NCBI GenBank assembly: GCA_034509755.1
Contig: CM067548.1
Span: forward strand, 13,282,018 to 13,346,017
DNA: 64,000 nucleotides
Reading direction: 5' to 3'
Source of the DNA: Anisodus tanguticus
Taxonomy: Eukaryota > Streptophyta > Magnoliopsida > Solanales > Solanaceae
Shown: positions 31,020 to 43,210 of the stretch, one piece after another
How the letters are laid out: every line of letters starts with the position of its first letter
Numbering within the stretch: position 1 is the stretch's first letter
Notes under the pieces: model-generated
Databases searched by the model: none
The model's input: the letters and a program-made list of their open reading frames with translations, nothing else
Told to the model about the DNA's origin: nothing
Position numbers and translations under genes: made by a program

Positions 31020-34000
31020 TGACTGGATCAAGAGTCTTCACCTGATATTATTACCGGTATATTATCAGTCTTTTCACATAATGTGTATGCGTTGTTAGAT
31101 CGAGGCTTCAATTTATCATATATCACCCCTTTCATTGCCTGTAAATTTGGTATAGAGCCTGTGTTGACAAGAGATCCATTTGTGGTATCTACACACCAGT
31201 TGGTGAGTTAGTAGTTGCTAGACGGGTCTATCGGAATTGTGCAGTATTAGTTTGTAGCCATCAGACCTTACCAGATTTGGTAGAATTAGAAATGGTTAAT
31301 TTTGATGTTATTATAGGCATGGATCGACCGGCATCATGCTACGCTAATGTTGATTGCCGAACAAAGATTGTTAGATTTTAGTTTCCAGGCAAGCTAGTCC
31401 TTGAATGGAAGGGTAATACGGCGATGCCAAAAGGTAGGTTTATTTCATACCTTAAGGCAAGAAAGATGATGTCCAAAGGTTGTATATACCATCTTGTTCG
31501 GGCTAGAGATGTCGATGTCGAACCACCTACTTCTAAATCAATTCTAGTGGTTAATGAGTTTCTTGATGTATTTCCAGACGAACTTCCAGGCCTTCCTCCC
31601 AAAAAGGAAATTGAATTCGGTATAGATGTGTTGCCAGACACTCAGCCAATATCTATTCCTCCTTATAGAATGGCAATTGAAAGAACTAAAAGAGCAATTA
31701 AAATATTTGCTTGAGAAAGGCTTTATTAGGCCCAGCATATCCCCTTGGGGTGCGCCGGTATTATTTGTACAAAAGAAAGATGCCTCGTTACGGATGTGTA
31801 TTGACTATCGACAACTAAACAAAGTCACTATCAAGAATAAGTACATTCTTCCCAAGATTGATGATTTGTTTGACCAGTTACAAAGTGCAAAATATTTCTC
31901 AAAGATCGACCTAAGGTCGGGGTACCATCAGCTAAGGGTCAAGGAGAAGGACATTCCAAAAATGGCTTTCAGAACAAGGTATGGGCACTTTGAGTTCATA
32001 GTAATGTCATTTGGACTCACAAACGCGCCGACAATATTTATGGATCTAATGAACAACGTGTTTCACCCATTTCTAGGTGTATTTGTGATAGTATTTATAG
32101 ATGATATTCTGGTTTAATCTCACTCGGAAGCAGAGCATGTGGATCATTTGCGGATAGTACTACAGACGCTCCGAGATCATAAGTTGTATGTTAAGCTCTC
32201 AAAGTGTGAGTTTTGGTTGAATTTAGTGGATTTTCTTGGTCTTATAGTGTCAGACAAAGGTATAAGAGTTGGCACTCAGAAGATTGAACCATTGAAGAAT
32301 TGGCCGAGTCCCATGACTCCATCAGAGGTTCTCCACGAGTCTGATGCTTGCGAGCAGAGTTTCCAAGAGTTAAAAGATAGACTAACATCGACACTAATCC
32401 TTACTCTCCCAGAGGGTCCAGAAGGCTACGTTGTGTATTGTGATGCCTCGGGAGCAGGTTTAGGATGTGTGCTAATGCAGCATGGTAAAGTGATTGCCTA
32501 TGCTTCAAGGCAATTGAGGAAACATGAGAAAAACTATCCGACGTACGATTTGGAGTTGGCCGCAGTGGTCTATGCACTGAAGATTTGGTGGCACTACTTG
32601 TATGGTGTTCATGTAGACATTTTCACGGATCATAAAAGTCTGCAATACATATTTAAACAGAAAGAATTGAATTTGAGACAAATGAGGTGGCTGGAATTAT
32701 TGAAGGATTATGATGTGGACATTTTATACCATTCTGGTAAAGCTAATGTTGTAGCAGATGCGCTTAGTCGTAAGTCGATGGTCAATTCAATTCCGTTACA
32801 GGTTGAAAGGAAGGAATTAGTAAGGGAGGTCCATCAGTTAGCTAGTTTGGGAGTCCGACTAATGGATTCAGAGGATGGTGGTTTATGACTCAAAATGTGT
32901 CAAAATCGTCTCTCATATCGGAAGTTAAGGAACGTCAGTGGCAAGACCCCAGTTTGAGAAAAATCAGAGAAGACATTAAACAGAAGAAGATCACAACCTT
33001 TGAGATTGACGAACAGGGGGTTCTCAAGCACGAAGGCCGTTTATGTGTTCCAAATGTAGCGGGATTACGAGATAAAATTATGACAGAAGTCCATTGCTCA
33101 TGATATTCTATTCACATTGGATCTACTAAGATGTATCATGATCTCAAGGGTATCTATTGGTGGAATGACATGAAGAGGAGCATTGCGGAGTTTGTAGCTC
33201 AGTGTCCTAATTGTCAACAAGTAAAAATAGAGCACCAAAAGCCCGGTGGCTTGACTTAGAACATTGAGATTCCAATGTGGAAATGGGAAATGATTAATAT
33301 GGATTTTGTTAAGGGTTTAGCTCGCTCCTATCGTAAGTTTGATTCTATTTGGGTAATTGTTAACAGACTGACCAAATTGGCTCATTTTCTACCAGTCAAA
33401 ACTACCTACACAGCCGAGGACTATGCGAAGTTGTATGTTAAGGAGATTGTTCGCCTCCATGGTGTGCCTATTTCTATTATATCAGACTGAGGTGCACAGT
33501 TTACAGCTAACTTTTAGAAATCATTTCAAAAAGGTTTAAGTACCCAAGTTAATCTTAACACAACTTTCCATCCTCAGACAGATGGGCAGGCCGAGCGTAC
33601 GATTCAGACACTCGAGGACATGCTACGAGCTTATGTATTGGACTTTAAGGAAAGTTGGGAGGATCATTTAACCTTTATTGAGTTTGCGTACAATAAGAGT
33701 TATCATGCTAGCATTAAAATAGCTCCATATGAGGCTTTGTATGGACATAGATGTAGATCTCCTATCGGATGGTTCGAGGTAGGAGAATCAGAGTTATTTG
33801 GGCCTGACCTAGTACACCAAGCCATAGAGAAGGTGGAGCTTATCCAAGAACGGTTGTTAACTGCTCAGAGTCATCAGAAGTTGTATTAAGATGTACGACG
33901 ACAAGACTTAGAATTTCAGGTAGATGATTGGGTCTTTTTGAAAATTTCTCTTATGAAGGGTTTAATGAGATTTGGGAAAAAGGGAAAGCTCAGCCCAAGG

Positions 34001-34375
34001 TATATTGGGCCATATCACATAATTCGACGAATTGGCCAAGTAGCTTACGAATTGGTCTTGCCCTCGGAGTTAGAGTTTTTCCATCCGGTTTTTCATGTTT
34101 CTATGTTGAGAGCCTGTATTGGAGATCCTTCCCGGATCGTACCGATTGATGATGTGAAGATTACAGAGGACTTATCATATGAAGAGGTTCCTATTGCTAT
34201 CTTACATCGACAAGTCCGCAAGCTGAGGACTAAAGAAGTTGCCTCCGTTCAAGTTCTTTGGCGAGAATAAGAACGTAGAAGAAATGACATGGGAGACGGA
34301 AGAGGAAATGAAATACAAATATCCATATCTATTCCAGATCAAAGCCGAGGTTCCGAAAGAAGCATAAGGTGAGTT
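31020..34375 (+). pseudogene. Gypsy-2 pol remnant (protease, RT, RNase H, integrase, chromodomain-type tail)
   Basis: Protease: ALLDRGFNLSYITPF near 31090. RT: PPYRMAI at 31655, a frameshift by an apparent deletion, then ISPWGAPVLFVQKKDASLRM, SKIDLRSGYHQLRV and the catalytic VFIDDILV just before TAA at 32115. A deletion after SPMTPSEV (about 32325) removes the RT-RNase H connection. RNase H: YCDASGAGLGCVLMQ, IFTDHKSLQYIF, DALSRK. Integrase: zinc finger H..H..CPNCQQVK (33205), first Asp in INMDFVKGL, second Asp in IISD before TGA (33488), Glu in DGQAERTIQTLED. The GPY-type region (LSPRYIGPYHI) and, in another frame, NVEEMTWETEEEM close it. About eight stops and several shifts inactivate it. 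Confidence 0.9.
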
Positions 34376-34530
34376 CTATTTTGTATTATAATTAATGATT
34401 TCAGACCATTTGAGGTCTGATGTAATGATATATACTATATTATGTGGCCCCGAGAAAAAGTAGTTGTATTCACCGGTTACATGATAGGGATTAGATATGT
34501 CACCCCAATATTTGAGGACGAATGTTTCTA

Positions 34531-34542
34531 AGGGTGAAAGGA
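34531..34542 (+). other. Gypsy-2 polypurine tract
   Basis: AGGGTGAAAGGA directly before the TGTAACACCC of the 3' LTR. It is the plus-strand priming site. Confidence 0.85.
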
Positions 34543-35760
34543 TGTAACACCCCGTACCTTCAAGAGATGGTTTAAGCATCTAGACATATGCTAATAAATG
34601 ACTTAGTATATAAGAGGATGCAGTCCCGAATTAATTTAAGACTTACCGAGTGGGACAACAACGATCGGCTAATTGACCACAAGGATCAGTTAATTAATGA
34701 AATTAAAGTGAAGGGACGAGAGCTAGTGGAATTAGTAGTAGTACAAGGGATAAATATTTGCATGGTTAAGTAATAAGGTGGATAGCCACAACATGACACA
34801 TGGAAAATTAATTAATGGCTAGTAATCATATAAGTGGAGGTGGAAATTACTTATGCAAAAGGTGTTAAGGGAGGATCAAGTAAGGCCATGTGTCTTGAAA
34901 AGGCATGTGTAGCTCTTAGTCACTACTAGCAATTTCCTTTAAGGCAAATTAGGCTAGTATAGTGCCTGGTAGCAACAACATTTTTTTCTTGGGAATTAGA
35001 TATATGTCCTATATATTATAACATTAGTGGAAGGCAATAACAATATTTTCCAAACGTCCCAAGCACAACAAGCATCTTATTTTCTTTATTTCAAGTTACT
35101 GAAGAACAACATACACCTTTTTTCCCTTCTTGTATAATTAACGAGGTGCTGCAACGCAGTTAGATGTTTTACCTTAGACAAATTCTGTCAATGTCTCCAA
35201 AGAAAGCCGGACGTACTAATTCGTAATAAGTATCGAAGGAACCTTATCCAAGGTATGTTAAGACAAATTATTTCTTCTTTTGGCATGTTCTAAATTACGA
35301 AACGTAACCGTAATATTGTTCCATAAATTATTCTACTCTTAGTAGTTAAGAGTGTTCATGTTATTCATTTCTGTTGTAAAAATAATGTCTAAATATGTTT
35401 CTAAATCCTTATTGAAGTATATGGGAAAGATGTTAATATTTCCAATGTTAGCCGAAGGTACAAGGATATTATTTTATCCGATAAGTTCAAAATGTTTTAT
35501 TGTCATTCATGCATTTGCATTATATTCATGTATTACCCTGGACCCACATGTGTTATATACACTACTATATGGTACACATTATATTATGTAAGGGATGGAA
35601 AAAGGGAATGACGTTATTTATGTAACACCACCTGCAGCTGGTACAGATATCACGAAAAAAGAAGATGCCTAAAGAGGCCAATATGATATGATGCCCACGA
35701 AGGTTGATATGATATGATGCCCACAGAGACTATTATGGGAAGGAAGATGCCTGATGAGGC

Positions 35761-35801
<41 letters not shown>

Positions 35802-36476
35802 ATACCGCATTTGCATTGTGCATGACATTTTGGCATATTATGGCCCTCAGAGGCATTCATTACTGGTCAGTTGTTTCTATTGGCTGTTTTCTGTCGGCTG
35901 TTGTTGTTGGCTATCTTTGTCGACTGTTTCTGTTTCAGATTATTATGTATCTCTGTTTTGATGTTTCTTATGCCTGACATACTCGGTACATCAGTCGTAC
36001 TGACGTCCCTTTTGTTGAGGGATGCTGTGTTTCATGCCCGCAGGTTCACGTAGACAGAGCGACAATCTATGTTAATAGGTTGCTGACTCAGCGGATTTTG
36101 GAGCACTTCCCTTGTTTCGGAGTGCCGGTCTAATCTCGGTATGATATTTTTGCATGTATATATATGGGTATGGCGGGCCCTATCCCGACCCTTTTGATAT
36201 AACGTACTCTTTAAAGGCTTGTAGACAGGTGTCCTGTGTGTAATAGTCATGTATAGCCTTGTCGGCCTTGGTATGTATATATATATAAGTTGGGCTTTCT
36301 GGTTAAGATTTTACATAGCTCTTTTCTAGTTTATAATTTTTATATGTCAGCGGGGCACTGGGTGATGGCCCTTGTGGCCCGTGTTTAAATATGGTTAGAT
36401 GTTGACTGTACGGCTAGCGGTACCCGGCAGGTAAGGTCCGGGTGCCCGTCACGGCCATTCGGTTAGGGTCGTGACA
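34543..36476 (+). repeat. 3' LTR of Gypsy-2 (1934 bp)
   Basis: TGTAACACCCCG to GGGTCGTGACA. It has a pure (AT)n then (GT)n run at 35764-35801 and a local duplication of GATATGATATGATGCCCAC (about 35680-35725) that the 5' copy lacks. The splice-donor-like motif is at 35247-35262. Confidence 0.94.
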
Positions 36477-38365
36477 ATAACCTACTAAGGAAGATCGCCA
36501 ATCTGTCTATCGGGAGCTGCATGCGTGGAATGCAGCTTCTCAAGACAAAATGAATGTTAGTACGAATAAAGTACTGAGTATGTAAGGCAGGAAAGCATAA
36601 GAAAAAACATTAATGTAAATATAGATAAGAAAGAGACAACTGTAACTCTGAAGTGTCACTATGGACCATACTGTACATAAATGAGATATAATCACGTATA
36701 TAACGCCGTAGGCCTCTGGGGTTAATATCCTCTATATAATATATTGTGTATATAACGATGTAGGCCTCTTTGGGCAATATCATCAATATCATATATCACG
36801 TATATAATGCCGAGGCCTTTGTGGGCAACATAAGTACATATATATATGAGAACCATCTGTTGGACATGGAATAATCTTTGAGTCTGTCTGAGTGACGTAA
36901 GGTCGTTACACCTCTGATCAACGTTATGGAATCATCATCAACAATATCGATTACATTTGAAGCCAAAGGAACATTTTAACATGGATACATATATCATGCA
37001 AGACAATAGACATGAGCTTCTAATCTATAAGGGTAGAGTCGTTATGAATATCATTTCGTTACGTTTCGTTCGTCTGGAGTCATGCCAAAAGAAGGAACGA
37101 AAGTACCTTAACCTACCTTTTTCGTTTACTTAACGACTCACCGTATAACTTCCCTTACCACTTCAATCTATATCAAGACAACAAAACCGATGGTTAATGC
37201 CATGGAAGAACTTAAAACAGATTTCTAAGCTAGTAACTCTCTTATAGAAAATTGGGCAGCACTTCCTCTACATTTCCCTACTTTTTCGAATTCAAAACAG
37301 AACCAAACAACCATATTAACAATATCAATAACCAATCCCATCCATTCAGCCAATCAACAACGTAAGAACAACTCCATCAACCTAAGCAATAGTACAACGA
37401 GCGGCAAGCTCGATTTACGATTAACAAAACTATGGTTTTAAACCCTTTTTCCTTCTGGAACTTGTTAACAACAACAACCACAACATACTCAGTTTATTCC
37501 ATGAATTTTCAGCCAAAAATACCATAAGCGGGGTTTACAAAACAGTTCAACAAACAACAACTACAAAACTACGATCTCAAAACTGAAGTTACTTCACTTG
37601 GAAGAATTCTCCAAAACAGCCACAAGAAGAAGAACAATGATCTCACAAGCACTATGAGATTCCCGATGTTAGATTTACGTTGTTTGCCTTGGGTTTTGAT
37701 CTTGGATCATATGTGAACCTTGGGAGGGAACCTTAGAGTGCTTCAGATCTTGATGGAGTGGAAAATGAGGCTCAAGTTTGAGCCACTGACTTAAATAAGT
37801 GAAATTAATTCTCCACCGCCTCAAGTGGGTCCCAAGGGGACTACTTGCGCAGTCTCGCAAAAATGCAAATATCTCTCTACTCTAATGTCATATCGACAAA
37901 CGGTTTAATGAGTTGGAAACTAAACGCGTAGAAATTCAATTGTATGGGAACATCACCTCGTAATACCAAGTATATTGGGAGAAAATCTCGGTGAGATATG
38001 ACCCAAATTTCAGTAGAATTATGAACGTAACTTGCGGTGACTTTTGCCAACTTTTGTTTTACAACTTGCTTGACTTTAAAGCTTAACATTTGACTATTGT
38101 ATGATCCAAATACCTCATAACATGACCTTTTCAACATATTATGCACTCCTAGTCTTACCCCAAAAGTATGGTCTATTACAATCCATTTTCCTTCGGCGAA
38201 CTTCGGCAAAAAAATGTTTTTTTGATTCGCATAGCTTCAAACTCTCACGACACTTAATTAACACCTGTTTCATACCTTTACTATCCCTATATGAAATCAT
38301 AAACTCCCCGGGTTCTCGTTACTTTACTTTCGATGAACACTAGCGCAAAAATACTAGGTGTAACA

Positions 38366-38757
38366 TCTTCCCCCCTTTAGGAACAACTCGAGAAGGGTCC
38401 ACAATACATTTCTGTGACATAGATGCATGGAATACTGGATGGACGGACTTTAGCTCTGAATGAAAATTTAGCTCGTAGGCCTCTTGGCCTATCTTCTGAA
38501 TAATTTTTTAAGGTCAAATGTATTTTGGGCTAAGCTCGTTGCCATTAATTTTGTAAGATACAATGTATCTTAGGTTAGTCTTGCCATTCTTAATGAATCT
38601 CATCGCGCCTTTCATAGGTGATATCTTCAAGGAAACTCAATTATCAACGTCAAGCTTCTAAATCTCGGCACTGCACTTTAGCTTATGGTTTTTGATAATT
38701 GACCGTTATCAATCTCCTTTTTCTACGGTCTACTGCACTAAATCTAGTTGCAATTGC
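38366..38757 (-). pseudogene. Gypsy-3 integrase C-terminal remnant
   Basis: The minus strand shows SLKISPMKGAMRF, then LRYIVSYKI, QKIGQEAYELN and VHPVFHASM, then DPSRVVPKGGKM running straight into the LTR. In related elements about 60-80 residues with the chromodomain-like end follow DPSRVVP. Here they are deleted and the frame enters the polypurine tract. Several in-frame stops are present. Confidence 0.75.
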
Positions 38758-39540
38758 TGACACCTAATTTTTCCCCTCCGATAATTTTATTTAATTATTC
38801 AGAGCTTCGAGTCACAGACATAGTGAAATTTATTTCTCACAAAGTGAATATGATTTCAATTTATGAATTTAACCGGCAATTATAAATGTAATTGTCTTAA
38901 AGAATTTTCAAAATTAAGAAATTAATGTTTCGCTTCGTCAAATTCGGAAAAAATGTTAATTAAACAATGGAATTACATCTTAATTTTAAATCATGTTTTA
39001 ATTCAAAAGACTTTTACATGATTTCAATTCCCAAAACATAGAATAATGCCAAAATTAAGCTTAAATTAAAGCTTTTAGTCTAATTTGGTTATATTTGAAA
39101 TAATTTGGGTCATTTGTGTATTTAAAAAATAGCTACATTTGCAAAATGTGGCCAAGAGATATAGTTAATTCTTGAAACATATTGGGCCGTTTTCTTTTTA
39201 GCTTAATTTAATAGAGCGCAGACCAATTTAGGGCCAGGTCCAGTTGCACTTCATCAAGTGAACGATGAGGGAAAGGCCCCTCACTTCTTTGCCCTTTTAC
39301 GATTTGGCTAAGGAAAACCCTAGCTGTTTGTGCCTTTTCATCCTTGATTGCCATTAATGGAAAGGGCTTGTGTACTGTACTTTGCTAGGTTCATTGCCTC
39401 TCGAGAGAGGAAAGAGCATTTATTGCTCTCCTCATCTCTCCTCCATGCTATGGTGCCATCATACCACCCACCCCAACCCTCCAAGGTGAGGTTCACCCCT
39501 CTATTTGCGTTTACTGCGAGTATTCGAGTAGGTGGAGGGC
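38758..39540 (+). repeat. Tat-1 5' LTR and leader (right boundary unknown)
   Basis: AT-rich sequence beginning TGACACC. It contains AAAACCCTAGC near 39315 and CCCTCCAAG|GTGAGG at 39478-39490, a donor-like site. Without a 3' LTR the end cannot be placed. The start of gag is close, so much leader and N-terminal gag has probably been deleted. Confidence 0.5.
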
Positions 39541-39565
39541 CGAAGCTTCCTGAGTACAGCCTCCA

Positions 39566-40402
39566 ATGAGTGAGGAAGAACTAGTTTCAGCATTTGTCTG
39601 ATCTCAAGAGTTGGACTACTATTACCGAATGTTGGCCATGGCTGGGAGGCCATTTGCTGATTTGGTCAAAATGGGAGAGGCCATAGAAGATGGTCTCAAG
39701 ACTCAAAAGATTGTCAGCATTGTCAACAAAGCTAGTATAACAAGCTCCGCTGGAGGCGCAAAGAAAAAGAAAGAGGATATGGTAAATGTTTCTTACACCC
39801 CAGCCCGATGAGTCATAGAAGAGAAGGATCACAGTCATCCTAAGGCGTAGATCAATCTCCTCCTCCAAGCAACAACATACAATCACCCTACAACCCTATG
39901 CCGATATATTACGCACAACCTAATTACCATCCTCCACCAAAAATTACCAAACACCTATACCTATCTACCAAGCTCCATTTCCAAATTACCATGTCCCTAC
40001 ACCTGCGCATCAAATACCTCAAAACCAGCAAAATCACTGTAATCAGCCACCTCCGGCTACATACGACCCGACACGTCTGAACTTTGAGAAAAATCCACCT
40101 TGGATATTCACATCGCTTCCAGAAATGCAAACCATCTTGTTCGCCAAATTAAGCGCCATCGATCTCATCAAAGCCGTGCTACCAAAGCTTGCCAACCCAA
40201 AGAGTCATTTTTACCGACCCAACCAAACTTGTGTTTACTATTCTAGAGGGAACGGGCATTCAATAGAAGATTGCATTAATCTAAAGCACAAGTTGCAAGA
40301 TCTGATTGACAAATATGAGATTATTTTAGAGGCTGCAGTGCCCAATGTGAATACCAACCCTCTCCCGAATCACGGTGCCAACCATATCCATATAATAGAA
40401 TA
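39566..40402 (+). pseudogene. Tat-1 gag C-terminal remnant
   Basis: ATG at 39566 reads MSEEELVSAFV, stop, then ELDYYYRMLAMAGRPFADLV and KMGEAIEDGLKTQKI. A proline-rich stretch follows in changing frames. The zinc-binding-like CVYYSRGNGHSIEDC with LKHKLQDLID lies at about 40230-40310, where the second position usually holds His. The frame closes at 40402. The usual N-terminal gag domain is absent. Confidence 0.75.
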
Positions 40403-42060
40403 AGAGGAAGATTGGGCGGTATATCAATCACTGGGTCACAAGGGTATCGATAGCCTAGAGCACACGATCGCTTACCTCATGCTGCAAGAAAAGCCCTATC
40501 TTTAAGATACTGATTCCAACTCAAAGAAGCCATTCGTAATCCAAATGCCAAAAGTGGTCATCCCGGCTCCTAAAAAGGAACCTACAGTCGTGGCCTAAGG
40601 TATGACAAGATCAGGGATATGCTACACTCCCGAAGAAGTGGTGCAAGAAGTGCCTCAATGAGAAAAAATAAATAAAGGCCCATTATGGATGGGGAAGATG
40701 AGGACTTTTGGCACAAGATGAAGCCCAATGACTACTCCATTGAAACAATTAGGCTATGCCATTGGAAATATACGCTAGAGTCATACCAATGTGAGAGCCT
40801 TTTTACAGTGCACAACGTGATCCCGTAGGTGAGGTGGACCTCAATATACAAATGGGGCTTGCTGAATTTACCACCATATTTCAAGTCATGGACATCAATG
40901 CCAACTACAATCTCCTACTGGGAGACCATGGATACATATGGCCGAAGCTATTCCATGATTTCTCCATCAATCAATGAAGTTCATCTAGGAGGACCACGAG
41001 GTTGTGATCTATAGAGTGGGAAGTATTCACAACTATCCCGATAACTCTGTACTTGTAATCGAGGAAGTCCCGACAGATACAGACTTCCACATAATCGAAC
41101 TTATGAGAGCTGCCCACTGAGGGGACGATAAAGACATGCCGATGCCACCGACCTACAAAATAGTTGCCATAATTATGCTCCAGAATGGGTTTAAGCCTGG
41201 AAAGAGCCTGGGATGAGAGCTCTAAGGTATTCTAGAGCATGTGTCACTTCCGGAAAATGAGTATCACTTCGGCCTTGGGTACATACCAAGCTCTGAAGTT
41301 TCTGATGTTGAAAAGAAAAAGAGAGGTCCTCCAGAGATAAAGCATTTCCAGTCTGCGTGTCAATGCAGAATGGCAGGGACCCAGAAGAAGGTTTGGGGAT
41401 GCTATTCCAAGGGGAAGAATGTGACGCCATACTAGTGGAATGCTTTGAAGCACCAACAATCCGCGATACTGATCAAATGAGTAGTTGTCCAGCTAGACCT
41501 CTACCCCACTTTTCGCTCCTCGGCAAAGAGAGAACTTTAAATATGTTTTAAAAAATTGATGAAAATTAGCTTGAGGCCCGAGCCTTCACCCTTTATGTCT
41601 TAACTTCATAGTTCATAAAGAGAAAATGACTCAACGATTGACCGAGTTAGGACCACAGGTTGTACTTTTGTCAAATGGGGTCAAATCAATACGTTATAAG
41701 AAGAAAGATTGGAATATCAATATCATTGATCTCATACCAAATCCCTTATGCAAAAACAGTCTTTATTTACTTATATATATAACATGTTTTTACACACTAA
41801 TGATGCTTGCCTTGTTTTTCAATAATAACATTAAAACAACTAATAATGTCATGACATGTCGCGAGATGAGTGAGTCGAGTGACGCAAAATATGTGAAATA
41901 TGATGAAGATGCAGCGTTACTAGAAGACCTCATGGACGAAGAGGATCAAAATGAGAATAGGCAGACGCCTAATTTGGATGAGACATAAGTAATAAATCTT
42001 AGAGTCGAGAAAACGGTTAAGGAAGTCAAGATAAGCACGCCTTTGGACGCACTCATGGGA
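40403..42060 (+). pseudogene. Tat-1 protease-region remnant
   Basis: Heavily broken. NYPDNSVLVIEEVP near 41030-41070, then IVAIIMLQNGFKPGKSLG (about 41160-41215) and LPENEYHFGLGYIPSSE (41248-41300) match the glycine-rich segment between protease and RT in Tat elements. The region has a stop every 20-40 codons. RT proper with its catalytic Asp pair is missing: 42060 continues straight into the RT thumb. Confidence 0.65.
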
Positions 42061-43210
42061 AGGCTAAAAGTTCTTTGACAAACTCCGCAAGTTCAATCTA
42101 AAATTGAATCTGGCCAAATGCGCATTTAGAGTGCCTGCCTAGAAATTGCTAGGGTTCATAGTCAGCCGCAGGGGCACAAAGATAGATTCTACAAAAATCA
42201 AAGTCATTCAAGAGCTTCCACCGCCAGTAACCACGAAGGATGTAATGAGCTTCCTGGGAAGGGTGAATTACATTGGGTGCTTCATAGCGTAATCTACGGT
42301 GATCATGAAGCCCATCCTTAAGCTACTGAAAAAAGGATGCGCCCACCAAATGGATAGATGAGTGACAAAAAGCCTTTGACACCATCAAAAAATACCTTCC
42401 AAATCCGCCAGTTTTGGTTCCTCCTAGGCCAGGAAGCCCATTGTTTTTGTACTTGTCGATGTCAGATAATGCATTTTGATGCATGTTGGCTTTACATGAT
42501 GAAACAGGAAAGAAAAAACGAGCAATTTACTACCTCAGCAAGAAGTTCACCGCCTGTGAGTCAAGGTACACTCTGGTGGAAAAGACATGTTGCGCGCTAA
42601 CACTGATAGCGCCAAAGTTGAGATATTACATGTCGGTGTACATACTCACATGTTATCAAAGATGGATCCTTTGAAATACATCTTTAGCCAGCCCATGCCT
42701 ATAGGGAAATTGGCCAAATGGTAAATGCTCCTAAGTGAGTTCGATATCAAATACATGGTCTAGAATGCCGTCAAAGGACATACATTGGCTAATTTGCTAG
42801 CAGAAAGTTCGGTCAATGAAGAGTTTGCACCATTAAGGACATATTTCTCGGATGATGAAATAATGACAATCAAAGAAGAATTAGTCGAAGAACACTCAGG
42901 CTGGAGAATTTTATTCGACGATGCAGTTAACTACAAAGGCTTAGGAATCAGAGCTGTGTTGGTTTCAGAAATGGGTCAACATTACCCAATGGAAGCAAAG
43001 CTCAACTTTTAATGCGCAAACAACATGGCAGAGTATGAAGCCTGTATCCTAGGTCTTCACATGGCCATCAACTTAGATATATAGGGTCTTCTGGTAATTA
43101 GAGAATCAGACTTATTAATTCACCAGGTCCGAGAAGAATGGGCCACCAAGAATGAGAAGATCTTGCCATATGTCAACCTGGCACAATGATTGTGCAACAA
43201 ATTCACAAAG
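42061..43210 (+). pseudogene. Tat-1 RT thumb, RNase H and second RNase H remnant
   Basis: RT thumb: FDKLRKFNLKLNLAKCAFRV, KLLGFIVSRRG, TTKDVMSFLGRVNYIG. First RNase H: AIYYLSKKFTACESRYTLVE (about 42515-42575), MDPLKYIFSQPMP. The second, archaeal-type RNase H starts at WRILFDDAVNYKG (42902) with AVLVSEMGQHYPMEAK, NNMAEYEACILGLHMA (about 43020-43068) and ESDLLIHQV. Stops occur at 43011 and 43083. A second RNase H domain is the hallmark of Tat elements. Confidence 0.82.

Larger units (their letters stand above)
27693..36476 (+). mobile_element. Gypsy-2: full-length Ty3/gypsy chromovirus with target duplication ATAAC
   Basis: ATAAC at 27688-27692 is repeated at 36477-36481. Order: 5' LTR 27693-29481, primer site 29486-29497, gag, protease, RT, RNase H, integrase, chromodomain-type tail, polypurine tract 34531-34542 and 3' LTR 34543-36476. 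At 8.78 kb it is the most complete gypsy element in the window. It carries many stops and shifts plus one deletion between RT and RNase H. The C-terminal VLWRE...EEMTWETEEEM motif supports a Del/Tekay-like chromovirus. It sits inside the Gypsy-3 LTR. Confidence 0.95.
27305..38365 (-). repeat. 3' LTR of Gypsy-3, split in two
   Basis: The outer end TGTCACACCCC is at 27305 and the inner end GGTGTAACA at 38365. About 2.27 kb remain when Gypsy-2 and one ATAAC copy are excluded. It contains short imperfect direct repeats around GTAGGCCTCT at about 36700-36830 and a splice-donor-like GGTAGGTTAAGG (minus) at 37105-37121. Confidence 0.8.
27305..38757 (-). mobile_element. Gypsy-3: Ty3/gypsy 3' part, interrupted by Gypsy-2 and cut by Tat-1
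   Basis: A minus-strand element of which the 3' LTR and the end of pol remain. The LTR runs 27305-27692 and resumes 36482-38365, split by Gypsy-2. Next to the LTR on its inner side is a polypurine tract (minus strand AAAGGGGGGAAGA, 38378-38366). Integrase C-terminal sequence follows up to about 38690. At 38758 a different element (Tat-1) begins and the rest of Gypsy-3 is not seen again. Confidence 0.82.

Noticed and set aside
35650..35977. Reading frames rich in Ile-Tyr over the 3' LTR of Gypsy-2
   Set aside because: They are produced by the (AT)n microsatellite; no protein character.
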